Notes under the pieces: model-generated
Told to the model about the DNA's origin: nothing
Database searches by the model: none
Seen by the model: only the letters and a program-made list of their open reading frames with translations
In this document: piece after piece, positions 8,879-19,402 of the stretch
Layout: each line of letters begins with the position of its first letter
Numbering within the stretch: the first letter of the stretch is position 1
Source of the DNA: Bradyrhizobium paxllaeri
GTDB taxonomy: Bacteria > Pseudomonadota > Alphaproteobacteria > Rhizobiales > Xanthobacteraceae
Direction: 5' to 3'
NCBI RefSeq assembly: GCF_001693515.2
Contig: NZ_CP042968.1
Coordinates: 7,844,501 to 7,908,500 of the forward strand
DNA length: 64,000 bases
Translations under genes and position numbers: made by a program

Positions 8879-10089
8879 GTCTTGCCACCGGCCGGTTTGA
8901 TCTCGGCCGTATGTGGGTTGACTTTCGCCCCCACCCGCGCCCGCTGCAGACCGTCGATGATGATGCGATCTTCGGCCTTCAGGCCCTCGCGGATCACGCG
9001 CAGCCCCTCATCGAGCGGCCCAAGCACGACCTGCCGCTCCTCGACCGTGTTGTCGTCCTTGACGACGAAGACGATCTTGCGCGACTGGTCGGTCGCAATG
9101 GCCGTATCCGGCAGCAGCAAGGCCTCGTAAGGCGAACTGCCGATGATCCGGACGCGGCCGAACTGTCCCGGCAGAATCGAAAGATCCTTGTTCGGAATGA
9201 CTGCGCGGCTGCGCAGCGTGCCGGTCGAGGCGTCGAGGCGATTGTCGAGGAAATCCATCTTGCCGTCATGCGAGGGCTTGGTCTCGCCCGTCAGCGTCAC
9301 CTGCACCGGATTTGGCGTATCGCGCGAACTCGGCCGCTTGCCTTCGAACCAGAGCTTGCTGTTGCGCTGGTAGGTCGCCTCATCGACGTCAAAATAGATG
9401 TAGATCGGATCGAGCGAGACGATCGAGGTCAGCAGCGTGGCGCCGCCCTCGGAGCCCTGCACGAGATTGCCCGGCGTGACGAGATGCCGGCTGACGCGGC
9501 CGGTGATCGGCGCCATTACGTGGGTGAATTCGATATTGAGCTTGGCGGCCTTGAGCGCGCCCTCGGCCTGCATCTCCGCCGCCCGCGCCGCCTGCAGGGT
9601 CTGGCGGCGTTGATCCACGATGGAGTCCGATACGGCTTGCGTCTGGTTCAAGGTCAGCGCGCGGTCGAGTTCGCGCCTGGCGAGTTCTCCCTTTGCGCGC
9701 GCGTCCGACAACTGCCCGTCGGCCTGCTCGGCGACCGCCTCGAACGGACGGGCGTCGATCACGTAAAGCAGATCGCCAGCGCGCACGATGGCGCCGTCGC
9801 GGAATTCGACTGATGTCACGAAGCCGCCGACCCGGGCGCGGACCTGGACTTCCTGCACCGCCTCGAACCGGCCGGTGAATTCATCCCAATCCGTAACCGT
9901 GCGTTTCACCGGCTGTGCCACCGTGACGGACGGCGCCGGGGGAGCTGCCTGTTGCGCCGGCGTGTTGTCGCAAGCGGACAGGGTCAGCGCGAACAGCGGG
10001 GCTAACCATTTGAGATGGCGCAGTGTGTGAACGCCGATGTTTGCCGGTGCGGCCGGACTTTCCAATTGCTCAGTCGTGCTCAATCCCAT
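8875..10089 (-). CDS. RND efflux periplasmic adaptor (membrane fusion protein)
   Basis: About 404 residues. After a short leader a hydrophobic segment ends in a lipobox (LTLSACDN), so it is probably a lipoprotein tethered to the inner membrane. Next come the barrel-sandwich hybrid (RVGGFVTSVEFRDGAIVRAGDLLYVID), the alpha-hairpin and the beta-barrel domain, ending with a Lys-rich tail. I chose ATG 10089 because AGGAG lies just upstream; a longer in-frame extension to 10206 has no such signal. It is the first gene of the efflux operon. No dedicated regulator is adjacent. Confidence 0.92.
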   Translation of the reverse strand: MGLSTTEQLESPAAPANIGVHTLRHLKWLAPLFALTLSACDNTPAQQAAPPAPSVTVAQPVKRTVTDWDEFTGRFEAVQEVQVRARVGGFVTSVEFRDGAIVRAGDLLYVIDARPFEAVAEQADGQLSDARAKGELARRELDRALTLNQTQAVSDSIVDQRRQTLQAARAAEMQAEGALKAAKLNIEFTHVMAPITGRVSRHLVTPGNLVQGSEGGATLLTSIVSLDPIYIYFDVDEATYQRNSKLWFEGKRPSSRDTPNPVQVTLTGETKPSHDGKMDFLDNRLDASTGTLRSRAVIPNKDLSILPGQFGRVRIIGSSPYEALLLPDTAIATDQSRKIVFVVKDDNTVEERQVVLGPLDEGLRVIREGLKAEDRIIIDGLQRARVGAKVNPHTAEIKPAGGKT

Positions 10090-10663
10090 CTCTCCTGCAC
10101 TCACTACATCCTGATCGATGGAAGCGGCTGCCGTGGAACCTTGAAGGCGGAGGCCACAGATGTGATCGGTTCCCAGTCTCGTCAAGAACCCGGCGGGATC
10201 AAGCACAATCGTTAAGCATCCGCATAGCCAACGCCCTGCGCCACAGGATTTCGCGCTTTCCGCACTGCGATGAAGGCGGGATCCGTCGCGACGAAGACCC
10301 AGCTAATCGCGGCCTGATGACGAAAACGTGACATGATGTGCGGCTGTCCGCCATTCCGGCTCGCGCCCTCTGGGCGCGAGCCCAGAATGACAAGCAAAAT
10401 CGCAAAATTGCGCCCCACCGTCATTGCGAGGAGCGCAGCGACGAAGCAATCCATCTCGCCGCAAGCGCAAGCGGAGCGATGGATTACTTCGCTTCGCTCG
10501 CAATGACGGTGGCGGCCAATCGTAGGATGGATATCGCTGCGCTCCACCCATCCCACGAATCGCCCCCCGCATCATCTTCGGGCATGACGTGCCTGATTTC
10601 CTCCGCTAACCTTGCTAGCCAAGGCCCGCGACAAGGGCCAGAAAATGTCCGGGGAGGACAAGG
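10090..10663. other. Intergenic region of 574 bases between divergent operons, with repeats
   Basis: No credible gene lies here. Bases 10090-10349 form the upstream region of the RND operon; I could not define a clear promoter or operator. Bases 10350-10392 hold a short CATTCCGGC...GAATGACA palindrome with a GCTCGCGCCC/GGGCGCGAGC stem. Bases 10419-10508 hold a full family C repeat. Bases 10509-10650 lead to the GGGGAGG ribosome site of the alcohol dehydrogenase gene. Confidence 0.6.
10419..10508. repeat. Family C palindromic repeat (CGTCATTGCGAGGAGCGCAGCG...)
   Basis: The element begins CGTCATTGCGAG and ends CTCGCAATGACG, with internal GAAGCAATCCAT and ATGGATTACTTC arms facing each other. 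The same arms recur at 19309-19392, and a fragment follows 39534. It is intergenic and non-coding, with strong folding potential on both strands. It resembles REP/MITE-type dispersed elements. Confidence 0.75.
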
Positions 10664-11818
10664 GTGCACAGAGGGCGTGTCGTGTTCGGCGCCATGGACG
10701 AGGTCGTGTTCGGGCGGCCGGCGTCCGAGGCGCTCGTCGAGCAGTTGAATCGGGTCGGCGCTACACGCGCCTTTCTGATGGTCAGCGGTACCCTCAACCG
10801 CCAAACCGACGTGATCGAGAACATCCGCCGCGCGCTGGGACCGCGCTGCGCCGGCACCTTCGACGCGATGCCGCCACATACACCGCGCTCGGCCGTCATC
10901 GCCGCCAGCGAACAGGCCCGCGCCGCCGGCGCCGACCTCATCGTCACCATCGGCGGCGGCTCCATCACCGACGGCGCAAAAGCGGTGCAGCTTTGCCTTG
11001 CCAACGACATCCGCAAGCCTGATGACATCGACCGGATCAAGGCCGGTCGCGGCGGCTCGCCGCAGCTGGCAGCGCCGACCGTGCGCCAGATCAGCGTACC
11101 GACGACGATTGCCGGCGGGGAATTCTCCGCCACCGCCGGCGTCACCAACGAGAAGACCAGGGTCAAGGAAGGGCTGCGCCATCCGCTGATCATGCCGCGC
11201 GTGGTGATCCTCGATCCCTGGCTCGGCCTGCACACGCCGGAATGGCTGTGGCTCTCGACCGGGATCCGCGCCGTCGACCATTGCGTCGAGGGCATCTGCT
11301 CGCGCGAGGCGCACCCTTATGGCGACGCGCAGGCGCTGAAGGGCCTGTCGATGCTGGCGCAGGCGCTGCCGCGGGTGAAAGCCAACGCCAAGGACCTCGA
11401 CGCGCGAATGGATTGCCAGATCGGGACCTGGCTTTCGACCGGACCATTGGCTTCAGGCGTCCCGATGGGCGCCAGCCACGGCATCGGTTACGTGCTCGGC
11501 GCCGAGTTCGGCGTGCCGCACGGCTACACCTCCTGCGTGATGCTGCCCTCGGTGATGCGCTGGAACAAGACGGTGAATGCCGAACGTCAGGCGCTGGTGG
11601 CGGCCGCCATGGGCCACCCGAACGAGGACGCGGGCGGCGTGCTCGACCGCTTCATTCGCAGCCTCGGCATGCCGCGCAGCCTGCGCGAGGTCAAGGTCGG
11701 CTCCGAGCATTTCGACCGCATTGCGGAGGCCGCGATGGCAACGCCCTGGGTGCCGCGCAATCCGCGCAAGATCGAGGGACCGGCGCAGGTGCGCGAAATT
11801 CTGGATATGGCCGCGTAA
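10664..11818 (+). CDS. Iron-containing alcohol dehydrogenase / maleylacetate reductase-like
   Basis: A 384-residue group III (iron-type) NAD(P)-dependent dehydrogenase. The nucleotide-binding motif GGGSITDGAKA lies near residue 96, followed by TTIAGGEFSATAGVT. Three His residues (VDHCVEGICSREAHP and GASHGIGYVLG regions) are suitable metal ligands. The overall pattern is closest to the maleylacetate reductase branch. GTG 10664 is preceded by GGGGAGG with 7 bases spacing, a good start. It heads a plus-strand run with an acyl-CoA synthetase and a Dpp-type importer, so it probably acts on an imported organic or aromatic-derived compound. The exact substrate is not deducible. Confidence 0.82.
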   Translation: MHRGRVVFGAMDEVVFGRPASEALVEQLNRVGATRAFLMVSGTLNRQTDVIENIRRALGPRCAGTFDAMPPHTPRSAVIAASEQARAAGADLIVTIGGGSITDGAKAVQLCLANDIRKPDDIDRIKAGRGGSPQLAAPTVRQISVPTTIAGGEFSATAGVTNEKTRVKEGLRHPLIMPRVVILDPWLGLHTPEWLWLSTGIRAVDHCVEGICSREAHPYGDAQALKGLSMLAQALPRVKANAKDLDARMDCQIGTWLSTGPLASGVPMGASHGIGYVLGAEFGVPHGYTSCVMLPSVMRWNKTVNAERQALVAAAMGHPNEDAGGVLDRFIRSLGMPRSLREVKVGSEHFDRIAEAAMATPWVPRNPRKIEGPAQVREILDMAA

Positions 11819-11835
11819 GGGGGACCGAACTCGAG

Positions 11836-13386
11836 ATGTACACCGGCAAGCACGTTCATCTTCGCCCGCTGCAGCCCGCGTTCATCATGGCGAGCACGGG
11901 CGAAACCGTCACCTATCGCGAGCTGGACGCCCGCAGCAACCGGCTGGCGCATCTGTTTCGCAGCCGCGGCCTCAAGCGGCTCGACCACTATTCGATCTTC
12001 ATGGAGAACAACAGCCGCTACTTCGAAGCCTGCGGCGCCGGCGAACGCTCGGGCCTCTATTACACCTGCGTGAACTCCTATCTGACAGCGAGCGAGCTCG
12101 CCTACATCCTGACCAACAGCGAATCGCGCATCCTCATCACCTCGAAGGAAAAACTCGATGTGGCGCGCGAAGCGTTGAAGGAATGCCCCAAGGTCGAACT
12201 CTGCATCGTTGCCGATGGCGAAGGTGAAAGCGATCGCATCGTCGGCCTGCAAGCGGCAACGGCCGGCTTGCCGCACACACCAATCGCCGACGAGTGTGTT
12301 GGCACCGCGATGCTTTATTCCTCCGGCACCACCGGCCGCCCAAAGGGAATTCTGCGTCCGCTGCCGGAACTGCCGGCCGATCAGCAACTGCCGCTGTTCG
12401 ATTTCCTGGTGAAGATCTGGCAGTACCGCGAGGGCATGATCTATTTGTCGCCCGCACCGCTCTACCACTCGGCGCCGCAGGCCGCGGTCAACCTCACGAT
12501 CAAGATGGGCGGCACCGCCATCATCATGGAACGGTTCGATCCCGAACATTATCTCGAACTGGTTCCCAAATGGGGCGTCACGCATACCCAGCTCGTGCCG
12601 ACGATGTTCTCGCGCATGCTGAAACTGCCGGAGGAGGTGCGCAAACGCTACGACCTCTCTTCCCTCGAGATTGCGATCCACGCCGCGGCGCCCTGCCCTG
12701 CCGCCGTAAAGGACGACATCATCAAATGGTGGGGGCCGATCATTCATGAATATTACGGCGCCACCGAAGGGCTCGGCTTCACCTCCTGCGACAGCGAGCA
12801 ATGGCTTGCCCATCGCGGTACCGTAGGCCGAGTGCTGCTCGGCGACCTGCATATCCTCGACGAGAACATGCAACCGTGCCCGGTCGGCACATCGGGCACG
12901 GTTTGGTTCAAGACCGCCACGCCGTTCGAATATTTCAACGATCCGGTCAAGACCCAGGAGGCCCGTTCGGCCGATGGCACCATGAGCACGGTCGGCGACG
13001 TCGGCTATGTCGACGATGACGGCTATCTCTATTTGACCGACCGCGCGACCTTCATGATCATCTCCGGCGGCGTGAATATCTATCCGCAGGAATGCGAGAA
13101 CCTGCTGATCACCCATCCCAAGATCGCCGATGCCGCGGTGTTCGGCGTGCCCAATCCGGATCTCGGCGAGGAGGTGAAGGCCGTGGTGCAGCCGATGCCG
13201 GGCGTTTCGCCGGGGCAGGAACTGGCGGACGAGCTGATCGCCTTCTGCAGCCAGTCGCTGTCGCGCCAGAAAGTGCCGCGTTCGATCGACTTCGAGGCGG
13301 AATTGCCGCGGCTTCCGACCGGCAAGCTCTACAAGCGGCTGTTGCGCGACCGCTATTGGGGCAACAAGACGTCGCGGATCGTCTGA
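11836..13386 (+). CDS. AMP-dependent acyl-CoA synthetase (ANL superfamily)
   Basis: 516 residues. It adenylates a carboxylic acid and transfers it to CoA. The P-loop-like motif YSSGTTGRPKGI is near residue 158, YYGATEG near 306 and the hinge/C-domain TDRATFMIISGGVNIYPQE near 400. The catalytic Lys region PTGKLYKR is near the end. The open frame extends far upstream, but that part is the shadow of the dehydrogenase. ATG 11836, 17 bases after the dehydrogenase stop, fits the family N-terminus (YTGKHVHLRP). It is probably co-transcribed with the dehydrogenase. The acid substrate is unknown. Confidence 0.9.
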   Translation: MYTGKHVHLRPLQPAFIMASTGETVTYRELDARSNRLAHLFRSRGLKRLDHYSIFMENNSRYFEACGAGERSGLYYTCVNSYLTASELAYILTNSESRILITSKEKLDVAREALKECPKVELCIVADGEGESDRIVGLQAATAGLPHTPIADECVGTAMLYSSGTTGRPKGILRPLPELPADQQLPLFDFLVKIWQYREGMIYLSPAPLYHSAPQAAVNLTIKMGGTAIIMERFDPEHYLELVPKWGVTHTQLVPTMFSRMLKLPEEVRKRYDLSSLEIAIHAAAPCPAAVKDDIIKWWGPIIHEYYGATEGLGFTSCDSEQWLAHRGTVGRVLLGDLHILDENMQPCPVGTSGTVWFKTATPFEYFNDPVKTQEARSADGTMSTVGDVGYVDDDGYLYLTDRATFMIISGGVNIYPQECENLLITHPKIADAAVFGVPNPDLGEEVKAVVQPMPGVSPGQELADELIAFCSQSLSRQKVPRSIDFEAELPRLPTGKLYKRLLRDRYWGNKTSRIV

Positions 13387-13666
13387 GGATGCGACGATGT
13401 GAGATACCGAACGCTAACGTCGCGATATCAGGTGGTGCGGTGCATCATCGGGTGAGGCACTTTGGCGCGAGCCGCGAGCGGCTGCACTGCAACGAACCTG
13501 CCGGTTTCGCAGAAGGCGGGCCACGGCGCACGCGTTCCGCCACACGGATTTCGATTACGTCGAATTGCCGATGTCAGCACGGGCTTGCCCGGTTGCCCGG
13601 ACGGATCGTCATGCTATCGTCCCATGCAATCGGCCCCGTTGAGACCGAATAAAAGTGGAGGAGACC

Positions 13667-15262
13667 ATGCGGAGCGTTCATGCGCTTGCCGCTGCAGCGT
13701 TGTTGTTGCTGCCGGCTTACGACCTTGCTTCTGCCGGCGAGCCGAAACAGGGCGGCATTCTCAGAATGTATCACCGCGACAGCCCGGGCAGCGCCTCGAT
13801 CCATGAAGGCGCGACCTATTCGATCAACGTTCCCTTCATGCCGGTCTTCAACAATCTCGTCATGTTCAAGCAGGACGTGGCGCAGAACAGCGTCGATTCG
13901 ATCGTGCCCGACCTCGCCGAGAGCTGGGCCTGGAGCAGCGACAACAAGAAGCTGACCTTCAAGCTGAAACAGGGCGTCAAATGGCACGACGGCAAGCCGT
14001 TCACGTCGGCCGACGTCAAATGCACCTTCGACATGCTGATGGGCAAGTCGCAGCAGAAATTCCGCCAGAATCCGCGAAAGTCCTGGTACGATCAGGTCAA
14101 CGAAGTCACCGTCAACGGTGATTTCGAGGCGTCGTTTGAGTTGAAGCGGGCGCAGCCGGCGCTGCTGTCGTTACTCGCGTCCGGCTACACGCCGGTCTAT
14201 CCATGCCACGTCTCGCCGGCCGAGATGCGGACGAAGCCGGTCGGCACCGGGCCGTTCAAGTTCGTCGAGTTCAAGGCCAACGAGTCGATCAAGCTCACCA
14301 AGAATCCCGATTACTTCAAGAAGGGCCTTCCGCACCTCGACGGCATCGAATTCACCATCATTCCGAACCGCTCGACGGCGATCCTCGGATTTGTTTCCGG
14401 CAAATTCGACATGACCTTCCCGACCGAAGTGTCGATCCCGCTGCTCAAGGAGGTCAAGGCGCAGGCCCCCAACGCGGTCTGCGTCGTCGAGCCGATCAAC
14501 GTCTCGACCAACATCATCGTCAACTCCTCCTCCCCGCCGTTCGACAACCTCGATATCAGGCGCGCGCTGGCGCTGGCGCTGGATCGCAAGGCGTTCATCC
14601 AGATCATGTTCGAGGGACAGGCCGACATCGGCGGCACCATGTTGCCGGCGCCGGGCGGCCTGTGGGCGATGCCGAAGGAAATGCTGGAATCGATTCCCGG
14701 CTACGGCCCCGACATCAACGCCAACCGCGAACAGGCGCGCAAGCTGATGCAGAAGGCCGGCTACGGCCCGGACAAGCGCCTCGCCGTCAAGGTTGCTACC
14801 CGCAACATTCCGATCTACCGCGATCCCGCCGTCATCCTGATCGACCAGATGAAGAACATCTATATCGACGGCGAGCTTGACGTCGTCGACACTGCGCAGT
14901 GGTTCCCGAAGGTCGCGCGCAAGGATTACACGCTCGGTCTCAACCTCACCGGCAATGCGGTCGACGATCCCGACCAGTCGTTCTACGAGAATTATTCCTG
15001 CGGCTCGGAGCGCAACTACACGAATTACTGCAACAAGGAGATCGAAAAACTGTTCGATCAGCAATCCGCCGAGACCGACAAGGAGAAACGCAAGAAGCTG
15101 GTCTGGGAGATCGACAAGAAGCTGCAGGAGGACGTGGCGCGCCCGATCATCTTCCACGGCCGCACCGGGACGTGCTGGAACCCCTACGTCAAGGGCATCA
15201 CCGTGATGGTGAACAGCTCCTATAACGGCTATCGTTACGAAGACGTCTGGATGGACAAGTAA
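13667..15262 (+). CDS. Peptide/nickel-type ABC transporter substrate-binding protein (DppA/OppA family)
   Basis: About 531 residues, SBP_bac_5 family, periplasmic. The signal peptide begins MRSVHALAAAALLLLPAY and ends at LASAGEPKQGG. Family patterns include LAESWAWSSDNKKLTFKL, VKWHDGKPFTSADV and RRALALALDRKAF. GGAGGAG lies just before ATG 13667, which decides the start. It leads a complete DppABCDF-like cassette. The 280 bases upstream contain no gene and may hold the promoter. Because it follows a ligase and a dehydrogenase, the ligand need not be a peptide; many members bind other small molecules. Confidence 0.92.
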   Translation: MRSVHALAAAALLLLPAYDLASAGEPKQGGILRMYHRDSPGSASIHEGATYSINVPFMPVFNNLVMFKQDVAQNSVDSIVPDLAESWAWSSDNKKLTFKLKQGVKWHDGKPFTSADVKCTFDMLMGKSQQKFRQNPRKSWYDQVNEVTVNGDFEASFELKRAQPALLSLLASGYTPVYPCHVSPAEMRTKPVGTGPFKFVEFKANESIKLTKNPDYFKKGLPHLDGIEFTIIPNRSTAILGFVSGKFDMTFPTEVSIPLLKEVKAQAPNAVCVVEPINVSTNIIVNSSSPPFDNLDIRRALALALDRKAFIQIMFEGQADIGGTMLPAPGGLWAMPKEMLESIPGYGPDINANREQARKLMQKAGYGPDKRLAVKVATRNIPIYRDPAVILIDQMKNIYIDGELDVVDTAQWFPKVARKDYTLGLNLTGNAVDDPDQSFYENYSCGSERNYTNYCNKEIEKLFDQQSAETDKEKRKKLVWEIDKKLQEDVARPIIFHGRTGTCWNPYVKGITVMVNSSYNGYRYEDVWMDK

Positions 15263-15305
15263 ACGTCCAGCCTGAAAAAGCCGATGATTCAGGGAGAGTA
15301 GCCGG

Positions 15306-16253
15306 GTGTTTGCTTACATCGTGCGACGCCTCGCCTTGATGCTCGTGACCCTGGTCGGGATCTCGATCATCATCTTCGTCCTGCTGCGCGTCGTTCCCGG
15401 CAATATCGTCGACATCCTGTTCGACGCCGCCGGCTTCGTCGATCCCACCGACAAGGCCAACCTGGAAAAGGAGCTTGGCCTCAACCTGCCGATCTACCAG
15501 CAATATCTGAACTGGATCGACGGGCTGCTGCACGGCGATCTCGGCTATTCCTACGTCTCGGAAAAGCCGGCGCTGCAGGAAATCCTGCCGCGCATTCCGA
15601 TCACCGCCCGGCTGGCGGCGCTGGCGCTGTTGTTCTCGGCCTCGATCGGCATCCCCCTGGGCGTGCTGAGCGCGGTGCATCAGGGCTCGAAGCTTGACTA
15701 TACGCTCCGCGTCGTCAGCCTCAGCGGCCTGTCGCTGCCCTCGTTCTGGCTCGGCCTGCTGATCCTGATGGCGTCGGTTTCGCTGTTCGGCACCATGCCG
15801 ATCTACAATCCGAATCCAAAAACCTGGACCGAGGCGCTCGCGATCTATGCCGTCCCAGCCATGGCGGTCGGCTTTCGCAGCGCCGCACTGACCATGCGCA
15901 TCACGCGCTCCTCGATGCTGGAAATCCTGCGGCAGGATTACATCCGCACCGCGCGCGCCAAGGGGGCCTCCGAGACATCGGTCAATTATCGCCACGCGCT
16001 CAAGAACGCCATTCTGCCCGTCATCACCGTGATCGGCATCGAGGCGGCGTTCCTGATCGGCGGGCTGATCGTCACCGAAACCGTGTTCAATATTCCCGGC
16101 GTCGCCCGCTTCCTGGTCGAGGCGCTGCGCTGGCGCGATTACCCGATCGTACAGAACCTCGTGATGCTGATCGCCGTGGTCGTGGTGGTCGCAAACTTCA
16201 CCGTCGACATGCTTTACGCCGCGATCGACCCGCGCATCCGGTATGGGGACTAG
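15306..16253 (+). CDS. ABC transporter permease, DppB-like
   Basis: 315 residues, binding-protein-dependent transport inner-membrane component. MFAYIVRRLALMLVTLVGIS is the usual first helix of DppB/OppB permeases. About six membrane segments are visible, and the EAA loop (RTARAKGASETSVNYRHALKN) near residue 215 contacts the ATPases. GTG 15306 follows GGGAGAG. It lies 43 bases after the binding-protein gene, and its end is next to the second permease. It forms the channel with the DppC-like partner. Confidence 0.93.
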   Translation: MFAYIVRRLALMLVTLVGISIIIFVLLRVVPGNIVDILFDAAGFVDPTDKANLEKELGLNLPIYQQYLNWIDGLLHGDLGYSYVSEKPALQEILPRIPITARLAALALLFSASIGIPLGVLSAVHQGSKLDYTLRVVSLSGLSLPSFWLGLLILMASVSLFGTMPIYNPNPKTWTEALAIYAVPAMAVGFRSAALTMRITRSSMLEILRQDYIRTARAKGASETSVNYRHALKNAILPVITVIGIEAAFLIGGLIVTETVFNIPGVARFLVEALRWRDYPIVQNLVMLIAVVVVVANFTVDMLYAAIDPRIRYGD

Positions 16254-16257
16254 CCGC

Positions 16258-17150
16258 GTGACCACGATCAACTTCGACAATGAACTGAGGCGGGCCGGCG
16301 CGCATTCGACGCATGGCTGGCGCCGGCTGCTGTTCCTGGCGCAGCGCTATATGCTCGGTACGTTCGGCCTCATCATCATGGTGCTGTTCGTCTGGATGGC
16401 GATATCGGCCGACCTGATTTGCCGCTTCAGCCCGCTGAGCGTCGATTCCGCGCACCGGCTGGCGCCGCCCGACGCGGTGCACTGGATGGGCACCGATTCA
16501 TTCGGCCGCGACGTCTGGAGCCGGATCGTTCACGGCGCGCGCATTTCGCTTGCCGTCGGCATCGGCGCCACCGCGCTGGGATCGACGCTCGGCGTCATCG
16601 TCGGCCTCGCATCGGGTTATCTGTCGGGCTGGGTCGACCTCTTATTCCAGCGCGTCACCGACATTTTGCAGGCCCTGCCCTTGCTGGTGCTGGCACTGGT
16701 GATGACGGCGGCGCTCGGGCCGTCGCTGCCGAACGTGATTATCGCCATCGCGATCCCGCTGATCCCGACCGTTGCCCGCGTGATCCGCGCCAATACGCTG
16801 GCGCTGCGCGAACTGCCGTTCGTCGAGGCCGCCAAGTCGATCGGCATGAGCGAGACGCGCATCGCGCTGCGTCATGTGCTGCCAAACACGCTGGCGCCCC
16901 TGATCGTGCTGGCGACCGCACAGCTCGGCTCCACCATTCTCACCGAGGCATCGCTGTCATTCCTCGGCCTCGGCATTCCCGAGCCCTATCCGTCGTGGGG
17001 GCGCATGCTGTCGGAATCGGCGGCGGAATATGTCCGCACCGCGCCGTGGCTCGTGATCTTTCCGGGGGTCGCCATCTCGCTCGCCGTGTTCGGCACCAAT
17101 CTGTTCGGCGATGCGCTGCGCGACATCCTCGACCCGAGGCAACGCGGCTG

Positions 17151-17151
<1 letters not shown>
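16258..17151 (+). CDS. ABC transporter permease, DppC-like
   Basis: About 297 residues. A cytoplasmic N-terminus is followed by a helix (YMLGTFGLIIMVLFVWMAIS), the OppC_N-like segment with HWMGTDSFGRDVWSR, and an EAA loop (EAAKSIGMSETRIALRHVLPN). The start is ambiguous. GTG 16258 has GGGGA at a good distance; ATG 16243 would add five residues and overlap the DppB stop. The stop shares one base with the next ATG (TGATG), indicating coupling to the first ATPase gene. Confidence 0.92.
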
Positions 17152-18160
<1,009 letters not shown>

Positions 18161-18164
<4 letters not shown>

Positions 18165-19153
18165 CCGACCAACGCCCCCTTCTCGAGGTCACCGACCTCG
18201 TCAAGCATTACGCGGTGCGCGGTGGCGTCCTGCGCCGGCGCGTCGGCACCGTGCATGCGGTAGACGGCGTCAGTTTTTCCGTCGGCAAGGGCGAGACGCT
18301 CGGCCTCGTCGGCGAATCCGGCTGTGGCAAATCGACGGTCGCGCGCAGCGTGCTGCGGCTGGTGGAGCCATCGAGCGGCGCCATCAAGCTCAACGGCACC
18401 GACATCACCGGCCTCAGCAAGGCCGAGATGCGGCCGCATCGCCGCTCGATGCAGATCGTGTTCCAGGACCCGTTCGCTTCGCTCAACCCGCGCATGACCG
18501 CGGGCGACATTGTCGGCGAGCCGCTCGGCGTGCACGGTCTGGCCACCGGCCGCGCGCAGCAGGAACGCGTCGCCGAATTGTTCGCGCAGGTCGGATTGCG
18601 TTCCGACCAGATGAAGAACTATCCGCACCAGTTTTCCGGCGGGCAACGTCAGCGCATTTGCATCGCACGCGCGCTCGCGCTGGGGCCGAGCCTGATCGTG
18701 TGCGACGAGCCGGTCTCGGCGCTCGACGTCTCGATCCAGGCGCAGGTGATCAATCTGTTGATCGACCTGCAGCGCAAGAACGATTTTTCCTATCTGTTCA
18801 TCGCCCACGATCTCGCCGTCGTCGCCCATATCAGCCACCGCGTCGCCGTGATGTATCTCGGGCGCATCGTCGAGATCGCCGACAAGTCCGAGCTGTTCGC
18901 CAACCCGCGCCATCCCTATACGCAGGCCCTGCTGGCGTCGGTCCCGGTCGCTGATCCCAAGGCGAAGAAACTGGCGCCGATGATCGACGGCGACGTCCCG
19001 AGCCCGATCAACCCGCCCTCCGGCTGCGCCTTCCACACCCGCTGCCGTTACGCGATGGACCGCTGCAAGGTGGAGCGGCCGGCGCTGGTGGAGGCCGGCG
19101 GGCGACACGAGGTGGCGTGCTGGCTGAATGATGGGACGGGGCGGCCGGAGTAG
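18161..19153 (+). CDS. ABC transporter ATP-binding protein, DppF-like
   Basis: 330 residues. Walker [10 protein letters not shown] follows a long N-terminal strand region ([23 protein letters not shown]) typical of DppF/OppF. The signature is [15 protein letters not shown] and Walker B is [14 protein letters not shown]. The C-terminal motif is [15 protein letters not shown]. Start ATG 18161 overlaps the DppD stop. It is the last gene of the operon, followed directly by two dispersed palindromic repeats that probably end transcription. Confidence 0.94.
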
Positions 19154-19166
19154 GTTTCCGTCGTTT

Positions 19167-19290
19167 CGTAGGGTGGGCAAAGCCACCGGGTCGCGCGAAT
19201 GCGCGCCCGATGACAGGCTCCGCGTGCCCACCATTTCACGCACGGCAAGAATGGTGGGCACGTCGCTTGCGCTCCTTTGCCCACCCTACG
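19167..19290. repeat. Family A palindromic repeat, second copy
   Basis: The element starts CGTAGGGTGGGCAAAG and ends CTTTGCCCACCCTACG, with internal GCGTGCCCACCATT and AATGGTGGGCACG boxes. The arms match 4189-4283 and 42545-42638. The loop between the inner boxes differs between copies, so arms are conserved and loops vary. It lies between the dppF-like gene and the converging carboxylase gene. Confidence 0.8.
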
Positions 19291-19308
19291 CAGCTGCGCC
19301 ATACTCAC

Positions 19309-19392
19309 CGTCATTGCGAGCGAAGCGAAGCAATCCATACCTCAACGCGGGGATAGATGGATTGCTTCGTCGCTGCGCTCCTGGCAATGACG
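19309..19392. repeat. Family C palindromic repeat, second copy
   Basis: It runs from CGTCATTGCGAGCGAAGCGAAGCAATCCAT to an inverted ATGGATTGCTTCGTCGCTGCGCTC...CAATGACG arm. It matches 10419-10508 and lies 18 bases after a family A copy, making a compound repeat between two convergent operons. Confidence 0.8.
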
Positions 19393-19402
19393 GCGGAGGC
19401 AG

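Noticed and set aside
7124..9130. 668-residue plus-strand open frame opposite the RND genes
   Set aside because: Low-complexity His/Arg/Gln composition, no motifs, and antisense to clear RND pump and adaptor genes.
11242..11835. N-terminal extension of the acyl-CoA synthetase frame
   Set aside because: It is the shadow of the dehydrogenase gene; the family N-terminus begins at 11836.
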